DNA of 64,000 bases from Uliginosibacterium gangwonense (GTDB lineage: Bacteria; Pseudomonadota; Gammaproteobacteria; Burkholderiales; Rhodocyclaceae). Below the pieces are notes generated by a model. It did not search any database, was not told the DNA's origin, and worked only from the letters and a program-made list of their open reading frames with translations. Location: assembly GCA_005239635.1 (NCBI GenBank), contig SBBQ01000021.1, forward strand, positions 1 through 64,000. The letters are read 5' to 3'. The translations under genes were made by a program, and so were the position numbers. Positions 1 through 8,983 of the stretch are shown piece by piece. Within the stretch, counting starts at the first letter, position 1. The number at the start of each line of letters is the position of its first letter.

Positions 1-665
1 AGCTGCTCGGCGAGTTCTTTTAGCCCGACGATGGTTTCACCCATAATGCCGAGAATCGGCGAATGTAAATGCGGATGCGCCAGTCGCTTAATTTCGTAGG
101 CGTAGTCTTCTGCCTTAAGTTCGCGCGTGTCGGTTTGGGTAAAGTCTGACAGCGCGCGTTTGTCTTTGAGCTGGGCCAGTGTGAGCGCGTGATAAACATA
201 TTGGCCTGAAGCATCTTTGGCAAAAGCCGGATGCGGCTGATAACGAATGCCGCGCTTAAGATGCAGCGTGTATTCCGAGTAAGCCACTTTGCTGGCATCG
301 GCACCAGAAGCTAAACCCTCCGGCAGCGGCTGCTTGTTTGCGTCAAGCAAACGCAGTGTTGGCAAAGCCGTGAGCGTCGTCGGCACCACCTCGTAAGGGC
401 GCTTGAGATAGTGGTATTGCAACGGCGGCTCGTAAATTTGCGCCGTGTACATAATCTCATCTTCAGCGTAGGACTGCACCGGGTCAAGATGCTTTGGCCG
501 CTCGGTAAAGGCCGAGTACAAAATATTGCGGCCCTGCTCTTGTTGCGGATATGGGTCGTTCCACACCTTGCCGCACGCAGTCAGCCCTAGCAGACACAGC
601 ACGAGTCCGCGCCGTAGCCAACGGTCACTTAATTTGCTCTGCAAAACTAAAAATATCTCGCGCAT
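1..665 (-). CDS. Family-5 (YejA/OppA-like) ABC transporter substrate-binding lipoprotein, 5' part
   Basis: Periplasmic lipoprotein expected to bind peptides for an ABC importer. Only about the first 221 residues are present; the frame runs off the left edge without a stop. I read the start as the ATG at 665-663, giving MREIFLVLQSK, a hydrophobic stretch (LVLCLLGL) and a lipobox LTAC with Cys at residue 31. The mature part has ERPKHLDPVQ and EPPLQYHYLKRPYE, typical of the long family-5 solute-binding lipoproteins of Burkholderiales, often encoded beside fabI. An alternative GTG start lies just before the hydrophobic stretch. The permease genes, if present, would lie off the left edge. Family assignment is from remembered sequence character; the substrate is inferred. 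Confidence 0.72.
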   Translation of the reverse strand, partial: MREIFLVLQSKLSDRWLRRGLVLCLLGLTACGKVWNDPYPQQEQGRNILYSAFTERPKHLDPVQSYAEDEIMYTAQIYEPPLQYHYLKRPYEVVPTTLTALPTLRLLDANKQPLPEGLASGADASKVAYSEYTLHLKRGIRYQPHPAFAKDASGQYVYHALTLAQLKDKRALSDFTQTDTRELKAEDYAYEIKRLAHPHLHSPILGIMGETIVGLKELAEQ

Positions 666-801
666 GCGGCATTGTAACGGGGTCTGCCGTGCTCTGTCTG
701 ACTATGCTTGGCTCAAGTGGGTTGATACTGGTTGAGGCCGATTGATGTGGGTTGACACACTTAATTGGCAAAATGGCGCGAAACGCCAACTTCAATGCAA
801 G

Positions 802-947
802 TTGAGAAGCCAGCACGAGAAATAGGGCTTCTAATTTATAATGTCGCCTTTGTGCGACGTTGTTTGTACCGATTATTGCGAATGTGTTAGCAATGATCTT
901 GCAGCTGACTTTGCGGTTTTTGTTGATGATTGTTAATGGGGATGACC
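802..947 (+). promoter_or_regulatory. Probable fabI promoter and leader
   Basis: A perfect -10 hexamer TATAAT lies at 837-842, about 105 bases before the chosen fabI start. No good -35 is seen at 17 bases; TTGAGA at 802-807 is too far away. The 666-947 gap also holds a copy of the ATTGGCAA repeat at 764-771. Shine-Dalgarno-like GGGGA lies at 938-942. Confidence 0.35.
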
Positions 948-1733
948 ATGGGTTTTCTGGCCGGCAAGCGCATTCTAGTTACAGGCCTGCTTTCTAATCG
1001 CTCGATCGCCTACGGGTGCGCACGCGCGATGCATCGCGAAGGTGCTGAACTTGCCTTCACTTACCAGAACGAACGCTTCCAAGATCGCGTTGCCAAAATG
1101 GCCGCCGAATTTGGCTCAAGCCTGATTATTCCGTGTGACGTTTCTGACGACGCGCAGATCGACGCCACCTTCACTGAATTGGCAAAACACTGGGATGGCC
1201 TCGATGGTCTGCTGCATTCCATCGCATTTGCGCCCGGCGAAGCACTGGAAGGCGATTTTCTGAACGGTCTGTCACGCGAAGCTTTCCGTATCGCGCATGA
1301 AGTGAGCTCGTACAGTTTTCCGGCCATGGCCAAAGCAGCCCGCCCGATGATGCAAGGCCGCAAGGCGTCCTTGGTTACCCTGTCTTATTTGGGCGCGATG
1401 CGTACCATGCCCAACTACAACATTATGGGTTTGGCCAAGGCCAGTCTTGAAGCCTCCGTTCGTTACATGGCAGCATGCATGGGGCCCGAAGGTATTCGTG
1501 CCAATGCGGTTTCAGCCGGCCCAATCAAAACGCTCGCGGCATCTGGCATCGGCAGCTTCTCCAAGCTGCTTGCCTACAACGAAAAGAACGCCCCGTTGCG
1601 CCGCAATGTGACCATTGATGAAGTTGGCAATACCTGCGCCTTCCTCATGTCTGACCTCGCCAGCGGCATGACCGGCGAAGTGCTGTACGTTGATTGCGGC
1701 TTTAATTCAACCGCCTTGGGCGTGGCTGACTAA
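948..1733 (+). CDS. fabI: Enoyl-[acyl-carrier-protein] reductase (NADH), FabI
   Basis: Catalyses the last step of each fatty-acid elongation round, reducing trans-2-enoyl-ACP with NADH in the cytosol. 261 residues, against 262 for the E. coli enzyme. I chose the ATG at 948 because it gives the family N-terminus [13 protein letters not shown]; upstream in-frame TTG (930) and ATGs (936, 942) only add a non-homologous tail. It is a short-chain dehydrogenase fold: nucleotide-binding loop [13 protein letters not shown], then Tyr147, catalytic Tyr157 and Lys164 in [10 protein letters not shown]. Residue 93 is Ala (HSIAFAP) where E. coli has Gly, a change common in other FabI proteins and near the triclosan site. 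It appears monocistronic, followed by a hairpin. The gene product is secure. Confidence 0.97.
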   Translation: MGFLAGKRILVTGLLSNRSIAYGCARAMHREGAELAFTYQNERFQDRVAKMAAEFGSSLIIPCDVSDDAQIDATFTELAKHWDGLDGLLHSIAFAPGEALEGDFLNGLSREAFRIAHEVSSYSFPAMAKAARPMMQGRKASLVTLSYLGAMRTMPNYNIMGLAKASLEASVRYMAACMGPEGIRANAVSAGPIKTLAASGIGSFSKLLAYNEKNAPLRRNVTIDEVGNTCAFLMSDLASGMTGEVLYVDCGFNSTALGVAD

Positions 1734-1751
1734 AAACATTCGTTTCAAATT

Positions 1752-1812
1752 ACGGGCTGCCCTTTGCCAATTCCGCCCTTTGCCAATTCCCTTTGACAAA
1801 TGGGTAGCCCGT
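1752..1812 (+). terminator. Stem-loop after fabI, with two repeat-motif copies in the loop
   Basis: ACGGGCTGCCC (1752-1762) pairs with GGGTAGCCCGT (1802-1812), with one G-U pair; the stem can extend through TTTG/CAAA with one bulge. The loop carries TTGCCAAT twice, at 1764-1771 and 1780-1787. There is no clean T-run after it (GTTGCACTTTT), so it is a possible fabI terminator rather than a textbook one. Confidence 0.5.
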
Positions 1813-1992
1813 TGCACTTTTAGCGCCAGCCTCTCCCTTACAGCAGCAACCCCTTCGCCCACAAATTCACCACTCAGCACAAACGCCCAGGCTATCTGCC
1901 TGATGCAAAAGGCCTGGTACCTTGCCGCAAAGGGGCTGCACCCTAAAGCTTCCTGTCACCAAGCCGATATTCTGGTCACATAACGGTTTTTT

Positions 1993-2889
1993 GTGACAGA
2001 CATGATGCTGAGCCACGCGCTTTCCAGCCTGGAAGCCTACGTTCTCTACTACTCGCAAATTGAGCTCCCAGTGCTCAAGGGAACCGTGCGGTCGCTCGCA
2101 CAGTTGCGAGAAAAAGAAGACACCGTCAATGGCCGAGAAATCGCCGCCATCGTGCTGCAAGACCCGCTCATGACACTGAAGGTGCTGGCCTATTTAGAAC
2201 AGCATCGCGGCAAACGTCAAAACAACGACATCACCACAATTGGCCACGCCATCATGATGTTGGGCATCACCCCGTTCTTCGAGAAGTTTAGCGACATGCC
2301 GCTGGTTGAAGACCAGCTGAAAGCCTACCCCAAAGCACTGCTGGGGGTTTTGCGCGTGATTGCACGCTCGCGTAGCGCAGCGCGCTATGCGCGAGACTGG
2401 GCCGCGATTCGTCATGACATGGACGTAGACGAAATTACGGTTGCCACCCTGCTGCACGAATGCACCGAAATTTTGAGCTGGGTTTTCGCGCCAGAGATGG
2501 CGTTGAAAGTGCGCGAACTGGTCACCACGCACAAAGGCATGCGCACTGCTGCGGCTCAAATGCAGGTATTTGGTTGCACCGCGCATGAACTGCAATTGGG
2601 ATTGGCAAAGGCGTGGAAGCTGCCCGACCTTTTAGTCAGCCTAATGAGCGCAAAGGACCACGAAAACCCACGCCTCAAGACCGTGCAACTCGCACTGAAT
2701 TTAGCGCGACACGCGCAGAATGGTTGGGATGACCCCGCGCTACCGGACGACTACACGGCCATTAGCGAACTGCTGCACATGAGCCATGAAAACGTGTTGC
2801 TGCGTATTGGCGCACCGTTACCCAGCGCTGTTGAAGAAGCGGAAGATGCAGGCGGCGCAGACGATTCAGTAACGCCACCTGCCGCTTAA
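1993..2889 (+). CDS. HDOD-domain protein (putative signalling output domain)
   Basis: Protein of 298 residues made almost entirely of an HDOD domain, a catalytically dead relative of HD phosphohydrolases linked to bacterial signalling. The start is the GTG at 1993; ATGs at 2002 and 2005 are equally possible because no clear ribosome site is seen. The N-terminal half has LQDPLMTLKVLAYLEQHRG and TTIGHAIMMLGITPFFEKF, the usual helix and glycine pattern of HDOD, and the later LLHECTEILSWVFAP corresponds to the degenerate HD region. The C-terminal tail is acidic and low in complexity (EEAEDAGGADD). It stands alone between fabI and a tRNA gene, so nothing nearby shows its pathway. Domain fairly sure; function unknown. 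Confidence 0.75.
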   Translation: MTDMMLSHALSSLEAYVLYYSQIELPVLKGTVRSLAQLREKEDTVNGREIAAIVLQDPLMTLKVLAYLEQHRGKRQNNDITTIGHAIMMLGITPFFEKFSDMPLVEDQLKAYPKALLGVLRVIARSRSAARYARDWAAIRHDMDVDEITVATLLHECTEILSWVFAPEMALKVRELVTTHKGMRTAAAQMQVFGCTAHELQLGLAKAWKLPDLLVSLMSAKDHENPRLKTVQLALNLARHAQNGWDDPALPDDYTAISELLHMSHENVLLRIGAPLPSAVEEAEDAGGADDSVTPPAA

Positions 2890-2901
2890 TTCGGACACAC
2901 C

Positions 2902-2927
2902 ACCTTGTGCCTTCTCAAGGACAAGGT
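2902..2927 (+). terminator. Strong hairpin after the HDOD gene
   Basis: ACCTTGT-g-CCTT-ctc-AAGG-ACAAGGT forms an 11-bp stem with one bulged G, 12 bases after the HDOD stop. No T-run follows, so it may protect the 3' end or terminate weakly. Confidence 0.5.
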
Positions 2928-3214
2928 AAATCACGTTGGTCCATATCGACGCTTATCAAAAGCGGGGGATACTACCCGGCCCCTCTAGCACTCGGGCTTG
3001 GCAAAACCAAGTTCGATGGCATTGAGCAAAGCAAGCCTCAAAGCCACTCCACATAATTCAGGGTAAAATTCGCCCGCATAAGATGTAGCCATTGTCCATG
3101 AGCTTTAGCGTGCACACACGTTTGCACGCACCCACATTGGGCTTGGCGCATGCTACGCACGTGATGCAAACTCAAGCTCATTGAGCAGGGTCACATTGAG
3201 CAGACGCATTATCC
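2928..3214. other. Non-coding stretch before tRNA-Arg
   Basis: No convincing gene. Contains TTGGCAAAACC near 2999, one base off the dispersed repeat, and a widely spaced GTTTGCA/TGCAAAC pair around 3120 and 3164. The tRNA promoter should lie here, but I see no clear -35/-10 pair. Confidence 0.4.
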
Positions 3215-3289
3215 GCCCCTGTAGTTGAATGGATACAACAGCCCCCTCCTAAGGGGCAGGTACAGGTTCGATTCCTGTCGGGGGCGCCA
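3215..3289 (+). tRNA. tRNA-Arg (anticodon CCT)
   Basis: Reads AGG codons. The 75-nt cloverleaf can be drawn: acceptor GCCCCTG pairs with CGGGGGC (one T-G pair), D stem GTTG/CAAC, anticodon stem GCCCC/GGGGC with loop CTCCTAA (anticodon CCT), T stem ACAGG/CCTGT with loop TTCGATT, discriminator G, and encoded CCA at 3287-3289. It lies 29 bases from the 3' end of the large signalling gene on the opposite strand. Confidence 0.95.
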
Positions 3290-3318
3290 CGCAACGAGAT
3301 AGGCTTAAACCTCAGCGT

Positions 3319-6300
3319 TTAGGCACGGCATGCGCGCATAAAGTTATATGCTTCGATAGACGGCATGGGCTTTGCGTATAAATACCCTTGGCTATATGCA
3401 CATCCTTCTTGAAGGAGGAAACTGTGCTGTTCATCTGTTTCAACACCTTCAGCGACCACATCAAGTTCAACCGCCTCACCTAATTTGAGAATGGCGCGTG
3501 CAATTGCAATGTCGTTGCTATCGCCCGGAATATCGCGCACAAAGCTCTGGTCCAACTTGATCTTCGTTACGGGCAAACGCTTTAAATAGGCAAGCGACGA
3601 ATAGCCTGTACCAAAATCGTCAATCGCAATGCCAACGCCAAGGTCTCGCAGCAGGTTGAGTTGCGCAATCGCGCCTTCACGTTCACGCATAATAAAACTC
3701 TCTGTCAGTTCTAGCGTAATGCGCTCAGGCGGACAGCCTGTTTCTTCCAGAATGTCTTTTACTAAACTCGTAAAGTCACCCTGCATCACTTGCTTACCAG
3801 ACACATTCACGGCCATGAAATCCAAGGCAATGCCGGCATCCAACCATGATTTCATTTGTTTGCAAGCCGTGCGTAACACCCACGCACACGTTTGGCTTGC
3901 CGTTTGCATAACCGGTTGGTAGTGCAATTCCAGCTCATTTGCATCTAGCGCCAAATGCAGATCATGATGAAGCTGCATACGCTCATGCGCTTCATCAGAC
4001 ATATCTTGATTGTAGAAATGAAATTTATTTCGGCCCGTTTCTTTGGCCTTATACATTGCCAAATCAGCGTGTTTGAGTAGCGACTCAATATTATCGCCAT
4101 CCCCAGGGAAGGTCGCGATCCCGATACTCGCTGAAACGAACATATTGCCCACGCCCAAATCGAGTGGCTTGATCAATTCATTTAGTACATTCTGTGCTGT
4201 ACTACGAATCGCTGACTCGCTCATGGCATCTTCAATCAACACCATAAATTCGTCACCGCTTTGGCGGCCGACTGTATCGCTCGAGCGCGTAACCCGTCTG
4301 AGTCTCTCCGCCACTTTGCAGAGCAAATCATCGCCAACTGGATGGCCGTAGGTGTCGTTGATATGCTTAAAGTTATCGAGGTCAATAAACATTAAAACCA
4401 GCGAATGTTTTTGTCGCTTAGCTTGGCTCAGTGCGTGCGCAAACCGATCCATAAACAACGTACGATTTGGCAAGCCAGTTAAAGCATCGTAGTGTGCCAA
4501 GTAGTTAATACGCTCTTGCGACAATTTCTGATCGCTAATGTCGTACATCGTTGCAATGTATCGATCTACCTCACCTTTGGCATTCTGAATTGTCGAGATG
4601 CTTAGCCAGATGGGAATTTTTCTACCATCTTTGTGGCGATCCAGCACCTCGCCCTGCCATCCGCCCTTTTCTTTAATGCTCTCCCATACTTTCTGTTGGA
4701 ACACCCCATCTTGTTGGTCTGCGCTCAGAATCCGCACATTCTGGCCCGCAATTTCTGCGCTGGTATAACCTAAGATTTTATGAAACGCTTCATTGCTTTT
4801 GATCACATTTAAGTTGCGATCAGTCACCACAATGCCATCTAATGTATTGGCAAATACGCTAGCGGCCAGCCTTAACTCATGCTCCGCTTGTTTACGTTCA
4901 GTAATGTCGGCAACGGATATAACGACACTATGCTCACCCCCTTCGTACATAGGCGCCATCGCAATTTCTACCGGTATCTCGCGTCCGCTTTTGTGTAAGG
5001 CAAACAGATCACGTCCTGTACCCATCAGTCGCATACTTGGGTCTTGCGAGAACTCGGCACGCAACTGCGCATGATTCCCGCGGTACTGTTGTGGCACCAG
5101 TTGTTCCACCCGCATTTGCATCAATGCAGCTCGGTCATAGCCAAACATCAGGGTTGCGCGCTGATTCACTTGGCGAATTTCACCTTGCTGACTAATGACC
5201 ATCACCGCTTCTGGCATCACATCAATCACACGGCTTACACGAGCCTCTGCCTGTCTCAACGCTTCCTCAGTTCGCTTTTGCTCAGTTTGGTCTAGGTTGA
5301 TCCCAATCATGCGGCTAGGATTACCCTGCTCATCGAAGCAGGTATGCGATGCGGCTTTGAGAAAACGAATCTCTCCATTGCTCATCACAATTCGAAACTC
5401 GGGTGCATATTCCCTTTGTCCACGTAACGCAGCTTGTATTTCACCTTCAACATACACTTTATCCTCAGGATGAATGCGGGTTGACCATGCTTCGTATGCC
5501 CTCCCCCAATTATCTTCGTGTATGCCGTAAATTTTGTACATGACGCTATCCCAGATCAGGATATCGTCAGTCACATTCCACTCCCAAATCCCAACAATGC
5601 CAGCGGATGCAGCAGCCTCAACCCGTTCTATATTTTCACGTAACTGAATTTCCGTTTGTTTGATATGTTCGATATCTGTATTTGAACCAAACCATTTAAC
5701 AATCGCACCCTCGTGATTACGCAATGGCTTTGCTTGTGTATGGAACCAACGATAAAGCCCATCAGAACGGCGAATTCGAAACTCAATTTCAAAGTCATAC
5801 CCTTGTGCAGCTGTTTTCATCCAATGGTCGATTACTCTCTCTCGATCATCCGGATGAATCTGCTCAAGCCAACCAAAATTGAGCTGCTCATCCTCGGGCA
5901 CACCCGTGTATTCCACCCACTGCGGGCTTAAATAATCACAATATCCATCTGCACGGCAGGTCCACACCAATTGGGGCAGAGACTCGGCTACTTGACGATA
6001 ACGGGTTTCACTTTCAATCACAGCCTGCTCTGCAAGATGGCGGGCTGTAATGTTTTCAAACACAAGAATGGCGCCAACCGCATCGCCCTGCACAAGGCAG
6101 TACGGCATGACAGTAAGCGTAAAATAATTTCCGCTAGCATCACTCAACACTTCGCATATCGGGTTGCTGCTATTAATCACTTGCTCAATCTTGTCCGCCA
6201 AACCGATGATTTGAACTTGCCAAGGCACGGTATTGATCGAACTACCCTCTAGTGTGGATAGCATCGTCATGATGGCTGAACATGCTTTATTTGCGTGGGT

Positions 6301-8550
6301 AATACGCAGATGACGATCAACAACCATCAATGGCATCGTCAAGCTTTCTTTAATATTGTTAAGCGCTGTTGACGCCACCTCTAGCTCAGTTGATCTGAGT
6401 TGCAGCTCATCATTAACCGTTAACAACTCTTCGTTTGTCGATTGCAGTTCTTCGTTTGCAGTTTGCAATTCTTCATTGGTCGATTGCAGCTCTTCATTGG
6501 TGGATTGCATTTCCCCCTTGAGAGATTGCAACTCTTCGTTTGAGGCCTCCAATTCCTCAACGACCGTACTCAAGTGCATACGCGTATTGGCAAGCTCTTG
6601 TTCCAATTCGCCAATAATAAGGCTGCTGCGATCAGCCGCCGAAAGATCTGTCGCTGCATCCGCCTTGCTTAACACGTGCTCGAGTTGAAACACCACCAGC
6701 AATAGTGCTCTCTGTCCCTCCTCAAGCGGGCTGACAGCTTGCGTCACGGTGTAGGGCTCACCTTTAATTACCAACTGATGTCCTTCGCCTTGCACTTGCA
6801 TCAAATCACGTCTGCATCGGAAGACCAGGGCTCTAAGTTCTGCGCGCAGAGCACTATTCACGAGATCGAACAAGTACATCTCGACCCGCCCCTTTGGAAA
6901 GTCGAGTAAGGCGCGCAGCTCTCCCTGCATGTGCACAACCCAATCATCAGCATTAATCACCACAGAGGGCGGGGCATAGCGTGCGATTAATTCGGACTGG
7001 GTGCGCATACTCACCATATCCGTATTGGCAAGGGCATGAGCGCGTGTATTGTCCTTTTTGTTCTCTATGAGGGTGCGACTCGCATACTGACCAATTGAGA
7101 AATGCGAACTCGCTTCAAGGCGTTGGTAGATTCGCGCACTACGTTCGAGAGATTTGAATAGTTCACTATTCTGTTCAATCGACTCAGACTTACCTAAGAA
7201 TAAATAGCCATCTGGATTGAGTGCGTAATGGAACATCTCAATAACGCGGTTTTGTACCGGCGCATTGAGATAAATTAAGAAGTTTCGACAACTCACCAAA
7301 TCCACACGACCAAATGGCGGGGCTTCGATGATGTTTTGTCGGATGAACACGACCCGATTGCGAATGTTTTTCTTGATTCGATATCGGTCAGTACTGAGCT
7401 CCATATACCGATCACGCAATGCTTTCGGAATTCCCGCCACTTCACTCGCTGTGTACATACCCACTCGTGCGTGAGCAAGAGACTCTTCGTCCATATCTGA
7501 AGCAAAGATCATGTATTGAACGGCCGAGTTGCCATGAGTTGAGATAGCCTCTTCAAATAGCATGGCGATGCTGTAGACCTCTTCTCCTGTTGAGCAACCT
7601 GCCACCCAACAGCGAATCATCTCCTTTTCTTGACGCTTAACTAGCTCGCAGATGTATTTTTCAAGCTGAGAATACGCCTCAACATCTCGATAAAATGATG
7701 TAACGCCAATAAACACATCGCGCATTAATCGCTGCGACTCTTCACGATTTTGTTTGAGATATTCAACGTATTGGCTTAATTCATCTATGCGCAGCAAATG
7801 CATCCGGCGAGCAATTCGGCGCTTGATGGTTGTCTGCTTATAGTCACTCAGTTTAAATGCAGCATTTAGACGAACGATGTTGCAAATCTGCCGGTAGTCG
7901 TCGCCAACATCACTGAACTCAAGCTCGCGATAATCATCGTCTGGATACTTGGCGATATTCTCAAGGAAATCCGCCATCTGAGCAGGGGTCAGTACCAAAT
8001 CAACGCTGCCCGTAAGAACAGCTGATTTAGGCATACTGTCATATTTTGCAGAGGCAAGCTCCTGTGCGATCGTAATGCCACCCGCAGCCTTAATTGCCCT
8101 CATACCAGCTGCACCATCAGAGCCGGTGTCTGACAGAATGATGCCGATTACTCTCTCGCCATATTCATTTGCCAACGAGGCGAAGAAATGATTGACCGAG
8201 GGTTTGGGGCCGACAGGTGCACTCGGTGGCGTCAGTCTTAACACTCCGTCTGAGGCAATAACATCGTGATTTGGGGGGGTGATATAGACATAGCCCGGCA
8301 AGGGCGTTTGGTCGTCTGCCAAGTCAACCACCTTTAAGGTGGTGAGTGGAGACAAAAGGCCCTTCAGCATGCTGACATGGATTGGGGATACATGCAGAGC
8401 AATGATATAACTCAACGTACCCGCGTCTGGTAAGGACTCAATCAGGCTACGCAATGCTTCTAGCCCGCCGGCTGACGCTCCTATACCAACGATGCGTGTC
8501 ACTTCACGATCTGTTGGCACTGCATTGTCTTGATCAGAGTTCTGTTCCAT
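3319..8550 (-). CDS. Hybrid CheB-CheR-multi-PAS-GGDEF-EAL signalling protein
   Basis: A 1743-residue cytosolic fusion of chemoreceptor-modification and cyclic-di-GMP domains. I chose the ATG at 8550 (MEQNSDQ); an upstream ATG at 8613 would add 21 poor residues. In order: CheB methylesterase ~18-200 with catalytic Ser26 (GASAGG), His53 and Asp145; CheR methyltransferase ~215-475 (VAGCSTGEE, SCRNFLIYL); a heptad coiled coil ~650-730 built of repeated STNEELQ units; about five PAS domains ~735-1345 (the first least certain); GGDEF ~1350-1510; EAL-like ~1530-1735. The GGDEF signature reads SGDEF. The EAL domain lacks about 36 residues between LHYQP and WVLRTAC, exactly where the EAL signature should be, though ELTES, IDDFGTGYSSL and AEGVE remain. 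No chemotaxis genes are nearby. Domains sure; output uncertain. Confidence 0.88.
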   Translation of the reverse strand: MEQNSDQDNAVPTDREVTRIVGIGASAGGLEALRSLIESLPDAGTLSYIIALHVSPIHVSMLKGLLSPLTTLKVVDLADDQTPLPGYVYITPPNHDVIASDGVLRLTPPSAPVGPKPSVNHFFASLANEYGERVIGIILSDTGSDGAAGMRAIKAAGGITIAQELASAKYDSMPKSAVLTGSVDLVLTPAQMADFLENIAKYPDDDYRELEFSDVGDDYRQICNIVRLNAAFKLSDYKQTTIKRRIARRMHLLRIDELSQYVEYLKQNREESQRLMRDVFIGVTSFYRDVEAYSQLEKYICELVKRQEKEMIRCWVAGCSTGEEVYSIAMLFEEAISTHGNSAVQYMIFASDMDEESLAHARVGMYTASEVAGIPKALRDRYMELSTDRYRIKKNIRNRVVFIRQNIIEAPPFGRVDLVSCRNFLIYLNAPVQNRVIEMFHYALNPDGYLFLGKSESIEQNSELFKSLERSARIYQRLEASSHFSIGQYASRTLIENKKDNTRAHALANTDMVSMRTQSELIARYAPPSVVINADDWVVHMQGELRALLDFPKGRVEMYLFDLVNSALRAELRALVFRCRRDLMQVQGEGHQLVIKGEPYTVTQAVSPLEEGQRALLLVVFQLEHVLSKADAATDLSAADRSSLIIGELEQELANTRMHLSTVVEELEASNEELQSLKGEMQSTNEELQSTNEELQTANEELQSTNEELLTVNDELQLRSTELEVASTALNNIKESLTMPLMVVDRHLRITHANKACSAIMTMLSTLEGSSINTVPWQVQIIGLADKIEQVINSSNPICEVLSDASGNYFTLTVMPYCLVQGDAVGAILVFENITARHLAEQAVIESETRYRQVAESLPQLVWTCRADGYCDYLSPQWVEYTGVPEDEQLNFGWLEQIHPDDRERVIDHWMKTAAQGYDFEIEFRIRRSDGLYRWFHTQAKPLRNHEGAIVKWFGSNTDIEHIKQTEIQLRENIERVEAAASAGIVGIWEWNVTDDILIWDSVMYKIYGIHEDNWGRAYEAWSTRIHPEDKVYVEGEIQAALRGQREYAPEFRIVMSNGEIRFLKAASHTCFDEQGNPSRMIGINLDQTEQKRTEEALRQAEARVSRVIDVMPEAVMVISQQGEIRQVNQRATLMFGYDRAALMQMRVEQLVPQQYRGNHAQLRAEFSQDPSMRLMGTGRDLFALHKSGREIPVEIAMAPMYEGGEHSVVISVADITERKQAEHELRLAASVFANTLDGIVVTDRNLNVIKSNEAFHKILGYTSAEIAGQNVRILSADQQDGVFQQKVWESIKEKGGWQGEVLDRHKDGRKIPIWLSISTIQNAKGEVDRYIATMYDISDQKLSQERINYLAHYDALTGLPNRTLFMDRFAHALSQAKRQKHSLVLMFIDLDNFKHINDTYGHPVGDDLLCKVAERLRRVTRSSDTVGRQSGDEFMVLIEDAMSESAIRSTAQNVLNELIKPLDLGVGNMFVSASIGIATFPGDGDNIESLLKHADLAMYKAKETGRNKFHFYNQDMSDEAHERMQLHHDLHLALDANELELHYQPVMQTASQTCAWVLRTACKQMKSWLDAGIALDFMAVNVSGKQVMQGDFTSLVKDILEETGCPPERITLELTESFIMREREGAIAQLNLLRDLGVGIAIDDFGTGYSSLAYLKRLPVTKIKLDQSFVRDIPGDSNDIAIARAILKLGEAVELDVVAEGVETDEQHSFLLQEGCAYSQGYLYAKPMPSIEAYNFMRACRA

Positions 8551-8983
8551 GGGCTGCTTCCAAGGCACGACAGCGTAAGTTAGGCATCTAGACCAAGCAT
8601 ATACATACTGCATTATTTAAATATGCGTATAGCCGCGATGAAAGCCGACCTCAGGCTTTGACTTGAGCCAATTTTTGACAAACAGAAACTGGCTCAGCCG
8701 ACTTTGCGTCACACAAAAGATTGGCAAACCCTATCTGGAGCAGAGTTTTTAAGTCGTGTACAGTGATTAATATCGCCCGCTGCTCACACATGTTGAGTCA
8801 GCCAGAATAAGCACATCACTATGACCTAAGCCATTTGCGCCATCCCTGCGAGTTAAGGAAAGATATGAGGCGTAAATTGGCGAAAGATTAAAAAGCCCCG
8901 AAGCAAGCTTGGGCATTAACGCTGTGGCTGCAGTCTAGCGTATCTATTTCTTTCGACCCGGAGCTATGCCAGCGCGCTGGGCT
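8551..8983. other. Intergenic region between the signalling gene and the VanZ/ligase gene
   Basis: AT-rich leader of the (-) signalling gene near 8610-8630, with a nearly palindromic GCATATTTAAATAATGC read on the minus strand. A perfect inverted repeat TGAGCCA (8664-8670) / TGGCTCA (8690-8696) and a smaller one AAAGCC (8641-8646) / GGCTTT (8654-8659) could be operator or leader structures. A copy of ATTGGCAA lies near 8711. No gene is seen. Confidence 0.4.
8886..8914 (-). terminator. Rho-independent terminator of the VanZ/ligase gene
   Basis: On the minus strand GCCC-AAG-cttg-CTT-cg-GGGC forms a bulged stem followed by TTTTTAATC. It lies about 70 bases after the stop of the upstream (-) gene. 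Confidence 0.6.

Noticed and set aside
20-304. Minus-strand frame of 94 codons at the left edge
   Set aside because: It is a different frame of the lipoprotein gene 1-665, whose frame has a lipobox and family motifs.
1271-1290. Ala93 in FabI as a drug-resistance change
   Set aside because: Ala is the normal residue here in many FabI proteins, so it is not evidence of resistance.
3215-3400. Possible genomic-island integration at tRNA-Arg(CCT)
   Set aside because: This tRNA is a frequent integration site, but I see no integrase gene and no second copy of the tRNA 3' end (GTCGGGGGCGCCA) in the window.
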